Below the pieces are notes generated by a model that made no database searches, was not told the DNA's origin, and saw only the letters and a program-made list of their open reading frames with translations. A stretch of DNA of 10,389 nucleotides, taken from the NCBI GenBank assembly GCA_013153655.1, contig JAADEB010000093.1:1-10389 (forward strand), written 5' to 3'. This document shows positions 1-6,248 of this stretch, piece by piece (the stretch's first letter is position 1; each line of letters starts with the position of its first letter). Position numbers and translations under genes: made by a program. This stretch comes from Chlorobiota bacterium (GTDB lineage: Bacteria > Bacteroidota > Bacteroidia > Flavobacteriales > Flavobacteriaceae).

Positions 1-201
1 GCTCAAATCACGGTGGTCACGTTCGGAAATAATAACAATGTCTTTGGTTTTGAATTTTTCCAAAATATATTCCTTCGCCGTGGGAAATTCACGGGATTGA
101 AGAAATTTCACGTAGGGTTCGAGGGCGGGCTTGTAGCCTTTGTATTGAGCGGAAAGTACAAAGACCGGCAAAATTAAGACAATAAAAAGGATTTTTTTCA
201 T
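1..201 (-). CDS. N-terminal part of an exported protein of unknown function (partial)
   Basis: This open frame begins with ATG at 201 and runs through the window edge, giving 67 residues. The first 18 residues (MKKILFIVLILPVFVLSA) are a clear Sec signal peptide: two lysines, a hydrophobic core and a likely signal peptidase I site before QY. The mature part begins QYKGYKPALEPYVKFL and reaches DIVIISERDHRDLS at the edge. The ISERDH stretch after a hydrophobic strand loosely resembles the first catalytic segment of ChaN/TraB-like or erythromycin-esterase-like proteins, but too little is present to assign a family. The start is supported by a TAAATTTG element 15 bp upstream. tsaD lies upstream on the same strand but 475 bp of repeat-rich DNA separates them, so this is probably a separate transcription unit. 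I am confident it is a real exported protein but not of its function. Confidence 0.8.
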   Translation of the reverse strand, partial: MKKILFIVLILPVFVLSAQYKGYKPALEPYVKFLQSREFPTAKEYILEKFKTKDIVIISERDHRDLS

Positions 202-216
202 GGAAAAAGTTTATTT

Positions 217-224
217 CAAATTTA
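217..224 (-). promoter_or_regulatory. Candidate -7 promoter element for the gene at 1-201
   Basis: On the minus strand this reads TAAATTTG, an exact match to the Bacteroidota -7 consensus TAnnTTTG. It would place transcription start near 211-214 and give a leader of about 10-13 nt before the ATG at 201. No TTG at the -33 position was seen, so the call rests on the -7 match and its position. Confidence 0.5.
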
Positions 225-394
225 ATCATAAATCCCTAAAATCCTTTTTTTAAATACTGTAAGCGGCTATTAACGCGGATTTTTACCGTATACTTTTATT
301 TTAATCCGGGAAACACAACACTTCTCTATCAAAAAAAGCGGGTTAAACCTCGTATAGAACAAAAATCAACCTTATTTAGGCAAGTTCAAAGTTC

Positions 395-420
395 ACCTTT
401 TACCTTTAACCTTTTACCTA
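395..420. repeat. Tandem 7-mer repeat, unit ACCTTTW
   Basis: Three full units (ACCTTTT 395-401, ACCTTTA 402-408, ACCTTTT 409-415) are followed by a partial ACCTA. This is the first block of the intergenic mosaic. Confidence 0.85.
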
Positions 421-430
421 ATGCTAGCAC

Positions 431-458
431 GTTTCCCGTTCCCCGTTCCCCGTTCTCC
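431..458. repeat. Tandem 7-mer repeat, unit GTTCCCC
   Basis: There are four units: GTTTCCC 431-437, GTTCCCC 438-444, GTTCCCC 445-451 and GTTCTCC 452-458. The minus strand therefore carries GG, GGGG, GGGG and GGG runs spaced by 3-5 bases, which could form a G-quadruplex in single-stranded DNA or in a tsaD read-through RNA. Confidence 0.9.
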
Positions 459-470
459 GAAAAAAGCACC

Positions 471-484
471 GGTCATCGGTCACC
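471..484. repeat. Tandem 7-mer pair, unit GGTCAYC
   Basis: Two adjacent units, GGTCATC (471-477) and GGTCACC (478-484), differ by one base. The block is short, but its 7-bp period matches the blocks to its left. Confidence 0.5.
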
Positions 485-492
485 TGTCTATT

Positions 493-520
493 CAACTTTT
501 CAACTTTTCAACTTTTCAAC
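493..520. repeat. Tandem 8-mer repeat, unit CAACTTTT
   Basis: Three perfect copies (493-500, 501-508, 509-516) are followed by the first four bases of a fourth. It is the cleanest tandem array in the region. Confidence 0.95.
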
Positions 521-530
521 AGATCTTATC

Positions 531-563
531 CGGTTTAACGATTGCACGGTTCCACGATTTAAC
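531..563. repeat. Degenerate tandem 8-mer repeat, unit CGRTTNNA (first array)
   Basis: Four units in register: CGGTTTAA, CGATTGCA, CGGTTCCA and CGATTTAA, then C. Positions 1, 2, 4, 5 and 8 of the unit are invariant. A second array of the same family lies at 644-668, and the two share the exact 11-mer ACGATTTAACA (554-564 and 659-669). Confidence 0.85.
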
Positions 564-568
564 AATAA

Positions 569-603
569 CCCAAATCCTAAATCCCAAATCCTAAATCCCT
601 AAA
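569..603. repeat. Tandem 7-mer / 14-mer repeat, CCCAAAT-CCTAAAT
   Basis: The pair CCCAAAT plus CCTAAAT occurs twice (569-582 and 583-596), followed by CCCTAAA (597-603). The minus strand reads as a telomere-like series of GGG and GG runs separated by ATTT or ATTTA. A similar motif, AAATCCCTAAAATCC, is present at 231-246. Confidence 0.9.
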
Positions 604-606
604 ACA

Positions 607-630
607 GTTAAAGTTAACGTTAAGGTTAAA
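607..630. repeat. Tandem 6-mer repeat, unit GTTAAN
   Basis: There are four units in register: GTTAAA 607-612, GTTAAC 613-618, GTTAAG 619-624 and GTTAAA 625-630. Only the last base varies. Confidence 0.85.
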
Positions 631-643
631 GTAGAAAAAATCC

Positions 644-668
644 CGATTCCACGGTTCAACGATTTAAC
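644..668. repeat. Degenerate tandem 8-mer repeat, unit CGRTTNNA (second array)
   Basis: Three units in register: CGATTCCA 644-651, CGGTTCAA 652-659 and CGATTTAA 660-667, then C. It is the same unit family as the array at 531-563, from which it is separated by the two other repeat blocks. It ends just before the tsaD stop codon. Confidence 0.85.
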
Positions 669-676
669 ATGAAAAA

Positions 677-1717
677 TCACTTCTTCGCCGGCATATCCCA
701 GCGCGCTTTGGGCACCAAATCCAAACCGGAAAAATCACCTCGGAGGTATTTGAGGTAACCGGTGATGGCAATCATGGCGGCATTGTCCGTAGTGTATTCA
801 AAGCGCGGAATGTACAATTCCCAACCTTCCTCCCGGGCCAATTGCCGAAAAGCCTCACGCAGTCCGCTATTGGCCGATACGCCTCCACCCAACACCCAGC
901 GTCGAATTCCCGTCAGGCGGGAGGCTTCCTTGATTTTTTCCATCAAAATATCCACGATCGTGGCCTGAACCGATGCGGCAATATCGGCCAAATTTCGCTT
1001 TATGAATCCGGGATCTTCTTTCTGTTTTTTTTGCAAGAAATAAAGAATGGAAGTTTTCAATCCGCTAAAACTGAAATCCAAGCCGTCCACTTTGGGTTTG
1101 GCAAAGCGGAAAGCACGGGGATTTCCCTGTTTGGCCAAACGGTCGATTTGGGGGCCTCCGGGATAAGGCAAACCGATAAGTTGGGCGGTTTTGTCGAAAG
1201 CCTCACCCACGGCATCGTCGAGGGTTTGGCCCAAGACTTGCATATCGAAATAATCGCGGATAAGTACGATTTGGGTATGTCCGCCGCTGACGGTGAGCGC
1301 CAAGAAGGGAAAAGGCGGTGCTTGTCCACCGGCATCCTCGATAAAATTGGCCAAAATATGGGCCTGCATATGATGCACGCCTATAAGCGGAACATCCAAA
1401 GCAAGTGCCATGGATTTGGCAAAGGACAGACCCACCAGAAGGGAACCCTGCAATCCGGGACCGGCCGTTACGGCCACGGCCGATAGTTGGCGGGGCTGAA
1501 TGCCGGCTTGTTTAAGGGCCGCATCCACCACCGGTACGATATGTTGCTGGTGCGCCCGCGAAGCCAGTTCGGGTACCACCCCTCCGTATTGGCGGTGAAC
1601 CTCCTGGCCGGCAATGATGTTGGACAGCATGCGGCCGTTGTGCAACACCGCGGCGGATGTTTCGTCACAAGAAGATTCGATACCTAAAATCAGAATATCT
1701 TTCTTAATTTTGTCCAT
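677..1717 (-). CDS. tsaD: tRNA N6-adenosine threonylcarbamoyltransferase TsaD
   Basis: TsaD transfers the threonylcarbamoyl group from threonylcarbamoyl-AMP to A37 of tRNAs that read ANN codons, working in the cytoplasm with TsaB and TsaE (family knowledge). The 346-residue product has the usual family length and the ASKHA fold landmarks, numbered here from the upstream ATG at 1723: ILGIESSCDETSAA near the start, GPGLQGSLLVGLSFAK (88-103), the metal-binding HMQAH with His118 and His122, SGGHT (146-150), DDAVGEAFDK (169-178), PGGP (188-191), DFSFSGLKTS (216-225), GGGVSAN (279-285) and TTDNAAM with the metal-ligand Asp313. I prefer the ATG at 1717 (MDKIKKD) over the one at 1723 (MGMDKI), because the upstream TACTTTTG element leaves almost no leader for 1723. 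It is divergent from tamB with 6 bp between starts. All key residues are intact. Confidence 0.96.
   Translation of the reverse strand: MDKIKKDILILGIESSCDETSAAVLHNGRMLSNIIAGQEVHRQYGGVVPELASRAHQQHIVPVVDAALKQAGIQPRQLSAVAVTAGPGLQGSLLVGLSFAKSMALALDVPLIGVHHMQAHILANFIEDAGGQAPPFPFLALTVSGGHTQIVLIRDYFDMQVLGQTLDDAVGEAFDKTAQLIGLPYPGGPQIDRLAKQGNPRAFRFAKPKVDGLDFSFSGLKTSILYFLQKKQKEDPGFIKRNLADIAASVQATIVDILMEKIKEASRLTGIRRWVLGGGVSANSGLREAFRQLAREEGWELYIPRFEYTTDNAAMIAITGYLKYLRGDFSGLDLVPKARWDMPAKK
1705..1712 (+). promoter_or_regulatory. Candidate -7 promoter element for tamB, inside the 5' end of tsaD
   Basis: The plus strand reads TAATTTTG, an exact TAnnTTTG match. Its last base is 11 bp before the tamB ATG at 1724, predicting a leader of only about 6-8 nt. 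The element lies within the first codons of tsaD. No TTG at -33 was seen. Confidence 0.5.
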
Positions 1718-1723
1718 ACCCAT

Positions 1724-4700
1724 ATGCGCACAAAAGTAAACAAAAACAAGGAGAAAAAAACGGGACTCGTCATTCTGCGTGCGGCCGGTGTAGTGGCTAT
1801 TTTTCTGATGCTCCTTTTTGCGCTATTATGGATTCCCGCCGTACAAACCTACTTGGGAAGCAAATTGACCCAACGGCTTCACGAAAAATACGGTCTGGAT
1901 ATCACGGTGGACAAAATCCGCCTTTCGCCCACGGGCAAAATCGTTTTCCGGAACATCCTGGTTCGCGACCATCACCGGGACACTTTGATATATGCCCGCG
2001 GCATCAAATCCCAATGGTTAAATCCCTGGAAAGCCGGAAAAAATAAATTCGTTTTCGGCCATACCGTAATCGAGGACGGCTACCTGAACATGGTCCAATA
2101 CAAAGGCGAAAAACGCGACAACCTGGACCTTTGGATGCGCAAAATCGACAGTCTGACGGCTTCGGAAAAATCCGGTGGAGAGTCCCATACCTTCCTGAAA
2201 ATCAACACGACCGAACTTGTCCGCTTCCGCTACCGCCTGACCAACCGGAACCTGCATTCCGAACCCCTGTATCTCATCAGCGATTTCAACGGCACCGTAA
2301 AACCTTTTATCTCCGAAGGAAGCCTCATAAGTATGAAATTGCGGGATGCACGTTTCACCGATATTTACCGGATAGATTACAAAAAATTCAATGTGGATTT
2401 TACCTATACGTCCGACAGTATGCGCTTCGAAAATTTTTACATGCTCACCGGTCATTCCCGTGTCAAAGCCGATATTACGTTACGTTATACACGCGAACAA
2501 TTCAAACATTTTTTTGACGAAGTGGAATGGCAAGGTCCCATCGATATCCGGGCCGGAGGCGCCGACTTGCAAAAAATCATTTCGTCCTATACTTTCAACC
2601 CCGCCGACACCGTTTACCTGCAAGGACAATTGGGCGGCGTTCTGAACGAATGGGAAATCAACCGTGCGAAATGGCATACCGCCGGGGGCATGCGTTTTCG
2701 GGGCGACATGATCGTATTCGAACTCATGCATCCCGACAGCCTGGGGATTCAGCTTTTTGCCAAACAATTGGATCTTTCGTACGATGCCCTTCACCATTTC
2801 CTGCCCGGCGTAACGGAACGCTACATTCCCGGAAGGCTTCGCAAAGCCGGACAAATCCGTTCCAACGGCATGTTTCTCTACAAACCCTCGCTTCTGGAAA
2901 CCGATATGCTCACCCGCACCGAAACCGGCAACATCCGGCACAAACTCAAAATCTATTCGGGCATGCAACCGCCCACCTACCACGGAACCATCCGGCTGGA
3001 CAATTTTCGGGCAGGCACCTATCTCGACCAGAAAGATATCGACAACATCACCGGAAATTTTAAAATCAACGGAAAAGGTTTCAGCCAAAAGGACCTGAAA
3101 ACCTATATCGAAGGTAATATATCCGAATTTCGTTACCGCCGTTATCCCTACTCGGCCATCCGGATCAAAGGACAATGGACCAAGGGAAATTTCAACGGAA
3201 ACCTGGTGATGAACGATCCCCATTTCAAAATGGATTTTAAGGGCATGATCAACACGGGAGCCCATACCAATCTTTTTAGTTTCACATCCAGAATCCGGCA
3301 TGCCGACCTTTACAAAACCGGCTGGGTCACCGCCGACAGCATCGCTCGCCTCCAAGGCACCGTCACCATGAACATGAAAGGAAACTCGTGGGAAGACCTC
3401 ACCGGCACCCTACACCTCAAGGACATTCATTACCGTTATTCGACCGACAGCTACGACCTGAAATTTCTCCACCTGAAAGCCAAAGAAACGGACGACGGCC
3501 AACGGCGCATCGACATCAGTTCAGACAAAGCCGTCAACGGTTTCCTGCAAGGCGACTTTACCCTCAACCGCCTGGATGCCATAGGTGCGTATGCATTGGG
3601 AACCCTTTTGCCGCGCTATAAACCCAAAGAGCCCGTAAACCAAAACGTGCGTTTTTCCCTGTTTTTCGATAGCAATTTGCTCAAACTCCTGATGCCCGGC
3701 CTGGAAAATGTAACCCAAACTTCCCTGCGCGGACAAATCGACACGCGCAACAATTACGTCCACGCCGTACTCACTTCCGACAGCCTCACCTACCAAAACA
3801 CCACATTCAGCAAGGCACGGGTGATTCTGGATAATCAAAACTTTATCTACAATCTTTATGCACAGGTGGATACCATCCGCTCGGGCCAATATCATATTTA
3901 TAAATTCCGCACCATTCACTTAAACATCAACGATACCGTATTCGTAAAAACCAAAGCCACAGGCGGCCCCACACACCGCGATTCGCTGGATTTGGCTTTC
4001 TACTATCATGAAAAACAAAAAGGCCTGTGGGAAGCCGGTTTGTTACCCTCTTACCTCAGCTACTATCATACGCACTGGGAAGCCGACCCTCGCAAATTCG
4101 AAGAAAAATTATGGTACAACCTCTCCCGGGATTCTTTGCTCATAAAAGATATTACCTTTACCAGCGGCTCCAAAAAAATCTCCTTCAACGGATTCAACAC
4201 CCCGGCCTTGCGCCATATCGAGGCGGACATACGCAACCTGGATTTGCAAGACCTGGGACCCGTTATCGACCCTTTTACTTGGCAGGGAAGGGTGAACGGC
4301 CGGGTGGTGTTCGGACGTAAGGAAAAATCCGTTTTTTATAACGGCCGCTTTGCCGTGGACGGTTTCCGGCTCAATGACGTGCCATTGGGCCAATGGGAAG
4401 GCGATTTCCAAACCTTACAAAACCGCGTGATGTTTATCCGCACCAAAGGCTTACGGGACGACCGGCAAATTTTCTCGGCCTCGGGTTACCTGGATACCCA
4501 AAAACACGATATGGATATCAATGCGGTGGTCAACGACTTTCCCGTTACATTTCTCAATCCGTTTATGGAAGACATTTTCGACCGCATCAGGGGCCGTGTC
4601 ACCGGCCATTTTCGCATGAGGGGCAATATGAACGAACCCGTTTACGAAGGCGGCCTTTCACTGTTCGGAGTGGGTATGCGCCTGAAAGAACTCAACACCG

Positions 4701-6115
4701 ATTACCAATTCGATGACAATACGGAACTCATCATCAAGGATGATAAATTTATTTTCCCCGGAGCCTCGTTCACCGACACCAAATACGGGACACGCGGTCA
4801 TCTGGAAGGAAACATAGATTTTTATCAATTCAAACATTGGCAATTCGACCTGCATATCAAAGGCGATAACCTGCTGGCTTTGGACACGCCTTATTCAGAC
4901 GAAAGCACATACTACGGTACGGCCTTCGTGAAGGGCAATGCCTCCGTGACGGGCGACTTGAACAAAATAAAAATCGATGCGGGCTTGCGCTCCAATCCCG
5001 GCACAAAACTCTACATCCAACTTATCGATGTGGAAACCGTGGGCGAAGATAATTTCATCCGGTTTTACGCCAAGGACGAATACCGCCGGAAAATGAAAGA
5101 ACGCTCCGGACGACCCGAACGCACCTACGAAGGCCTGGAACTGACTATGAACCTGGACATCACCCGCGACGCCGATATCGAAATCGTAATGGATCCCGAA
5201 TTCGGAAGTGTGTTGCATGCCAAAGGCGAAGGGGTCATCGTAATGGAAATCAACACATTGGGAAAATTTAACATGTGGGGAACCTATCAGGTCAAAGAAG
5301 GATATTACGACTTTAAATATGCCGGCATTATCGAGAAAAAATTCGAAGTGGAATCGGGTAGTACCATTGTTTGGTCCGGCGATCCTTATCATGCCCAACT
5401 CAACATCCGCGCCATTTACCACATTCCCGCCGCCGATGTTACCCCCCTGTTACGCGAGGCGGTGAATCTCAATCATAAGGTTCCGGTAGATGTGATCATT
5501 AATTTGACGGGCGACTTGATGAAGCCTAAAATCGATTTCCAAATTCGCCTGCCTCAGGCCAACAGCCTTATTCGTTCGCAAGTAGAATATGCCCTCAGCG
5601 ACCCCGACCGGCGAATCCTGCAAGTGCTTTCCCTGCTCTACTCCAAATCATTCATTTCCGAAGAAATATTGCGGTTCAGTAACCGTGCCGCCGTGGAAGG
5701 CAACCTCTCCGAAAGGGTATTGAGCGTGTTCAATGCCTTGTTGGAAAACGACTTTTTCAACGTCCGGCTCAATTACGTACCCGGCCAGGAAAATCCCGAA
5801 TCCAATGTCAAAACCGATACGCAAGTGGGTGTGGAAGTGACCACCAAGGTCAACAAGCGAATTTATATCAACGGCAAAGTGGTTATGCCCGTTGGACGTT
5901 ACACCGCCTCGTCGGTGGCCGGCGACATCGAAGCCGTCATGTGGCTCACGCCCGAAGGAACTCTCCAATTCCGCCTCTATAATAAACGGACTCCCATCGA
6001 ATACGCCGGTCAACAGGAAGGCTACACCCAAGGAGCCGGCATCCGCTTTCATGTGGATTTCGACACTTTCCGCGAACTCTTGCAACGACTGGGTTTCCGG
6101 GTGACGGTGGAATAA
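1724..6115 (+). CDS. tamB: TamB-family translocation/assembly module protein (AsmA-like, DUF490 C-terminal domain)
   Basis: TamB proteins are anchored in the inner membrane and span the periplasm as a long beta-sheet groove. They are implicated in moving phospholipids to the outer membrane and in assembling outer-membrane proteins with a TamA/BamA-type partner (family knowledge). The 1463-residue product has a basic N-terminus (MRTKVNKNKEKK), one membrane anchor at about residues 20-40, and then the AsmA-like opening GLDITVDKIRLSPTGKIVF (57-75). The middle consists of repetitive alternating polar/hydrophobic strands ending in G-x-hydrophobic turns. The C-terminal roughly 400 residues fit the TamB/DUF490 domain, including LTGDLMKPKIDFQIRLP near 1261-1277 and SLLYSKSFISEE near 1304-1315. 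The length is normal for Bacteroidota. I found no cysteine in the translation. The ATG at 1724 is the only plausible start before the anchor. It ends convergently with the ABC-F gene. Confidence 0.93.
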   Translation: MRTKVNKNKEKKTGLVILRAAGVVAIFLMLLFALLWIPAVQTYLGSKLTQRLHEKYGLDITVDKIRLSPTGKIVFRNILVRDHHRDTLIYARGIKSQWLNPWKAGKNKFVFGHTVIEDGYLNMVQYKGEKRDNLDLWMRKIDSLTASEKSGGESHTFLKINTTELVRFRYRLTNRNLHSEPLYLISDFNGTVKPFISEGSLISMKLRDARFTDIYRIDYKKFNVDFTYTSDSMRFENFYMLTGHSRVKADITLRYTREQFKHFFDEVEWQGPIDIRAGGADLQKIISSYTFNPADTVYLQGQLGGVLNEWEINRAKWHTAGGMRFRGDMIVFELMHPDSLGIQLFAKQLDLSYDALHHFLPGVTERYIPGRLRKAGQIRSNGMFLYKPSLLETDMLTRTETGNIRHKLKIYSGMQPPTYHGTIRLDNFRAGTYLDQKDIDNITGNFKINGKGFSQKDLKTYIEGNISEFRYRRYPYSAIRIKGQWTKGNFNGNLVMNDPHFKMDFKGMINTGAHTNLFSFTSRIRHADLYKTGWVTADSIARLQGTVTMNMKGNSWEDLTGTLHLKDIHYRYSTDSYDLKFLHLKAKETDDGQRRIDISSDKAVNGFLQGDFTLNRLDAIGAYALGTLLPRYKPKEPVNQNVRFSLFFDSNLLKLLMPGLENVTQTSLRGQIDTRNNYVHAVLTSDSLTYQNTTFSKARVILDNQNFIYNLYAQVDTIRSGQYHIYKFRTIHLNINDTVFVKTKATGGPTHRDSLDLAFYYHEKQKGLWEAGLLPSYLSYYHTHWEADPRKFEEKLWYNLSRDSLLIKDITFTSGSKKISFNGFNTPALRHIEADIRNLDLQDLGPVIDPFTWQGRVNGRVVFGRKEKSVFYNGRFAVDGFRLNDVPLGQWEGDFQTLQNRVMFIRTKGLRDDRQIFSASGYLDTQKHDMDINAVVNDFPVTFLNPFMEDIFDRIRGRVTGHFRMRGNMNEPVYEGGLSLFGVGMRLKELNTDYQFDDNTELIIKDDKFIFPGASFTDTKYGTRGHLEGNIDFYQFKHWQFDLHIKGDNLLALDTPYSDESTYYGTAFVKGNASVTGDLNKIKIDAGLRSNPGTKLYIQLIDVETVGEDNFIRFYAKDEYRRKMKERSGRPERTYEGLELTMNLDITRDADIEIVMDPEFGSVLHAKGEGVIVMEINTLGKFNMWGTYQVKEGYYDFKYAGIIEKKFEVESGSTIVWSGDPYHAQLNIRAIYHIPAADVTPLLREAVNLNHKVPVDVIINLTGDLMKPKIDFQIRLPQANSLIRSQVEYALSDPDRRILQVLSLLYSKSFISEEILRFSNRAAVEGNLSERVLSVFNALLENDFFNVRLNYVPGQENPESNVKTDTQVGVEVTTKVNKRIYINGKVVMPVGRYTASSVAGDIEAVMWLTPEGTLQFRLYNKRTPIEYAGQQEGYTQGAGIRFHVDFDTFRELLQRLGFRVTVE
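1731..1738 (-). promoter_or_regulatory. Candidate -7 promoter element for tsaD, inside the 5' end of tamB
   Basis: The minus strand reads TACTTTTG, an exact TAnnTTTG match lying in tamB codons 3-5. It predicts a start of transcription near 1725-1728. That gives a leader of about 8-11 nt to the tsaD ATG at 1717, or almost none to the ATG at 1723. Together with the element at 1705-1712 it brackets the CATATG palindrome at 1721-1726, which contains an ATG on both strands. Confidence 0.5.
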
Positions 6116-6183
6116 TCCTTTGTGTTCTCCAAAAATGGAACAGGTTCGGATGGTTTTCTAATCATTCATTTATTTGAAAATTG

Positions 6184-6210
6184 GGTATCGAAATATCGTA
6201 TTTCGATACC
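6184..6210. terminator. Perfect 11-bp inverted repeat between convergent tamB and ABC-F genes (possible bidirectional terminator)
   Basis: GGTATCGAAAT (6184-6194) and its exact reverse complement ATTTCGATACC (6200-6210) flank a 5-base loop, ATCGT. It lies 68 bp after the tamB stop codon and 38 bp after the ABC-F stop codon, in the only gap between the two convergent genes. That position suits transcript ends for both strands. No strong T-run follows the stem on either side (the minus side has only ATTTTC), so it may act as an RNA 3'-end stabiliser or a protein-binding palindrome instead. Confidence 0.45.
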
Positions 6211-6248
6211 ATAAATGTCCAATTGCATTGTGCTTTAAAAATTGCGGA

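Larger units (their letters stand above)
202..676. other. 475-bp intergenic region built largely of short tandem repeats
   Basis: No coding region was found on either strand. The part next to the gene at 1-201 (about 202-360) is AT-rich and holds its promoter. From about 395 to 668 the DNA is a series of distinct short tandem repeats, annotated separately below, with unit lengths of 6, 7 or 8 bp and different unit sequences. The plus strand is noticeably poor in G, so any read-through transcript from tsaD (minus strand) would be G-rich. The mosaic ends 8 bases before the tsaD stop codon. No clear intrinsic terminator for tsaD was seen. Confidence 0.85.

Noticed and set aside
395..668. CRISPR-like repetitive region
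   Set aside because: Units are 6-8 bp and contiguous, with no 23-40-bp repeats, no unique spacers and no cas genes nearby.
842..1486. 214-codon open frame on the plus strand opposite tsaD
   Set aside because: It is wholly antisense to a well-conserved tsaD, and its translation shows no domain or motif; it is a by-product of tsaD codon usage.
2480..3355. 291-codon open frame antisense to tamB
   Set aside because: It lies entirely opposite conserved tamB coding sequence, has no recognisable motif or start signal, and similar antisense frames recur all along tamB, indicating codon bias.
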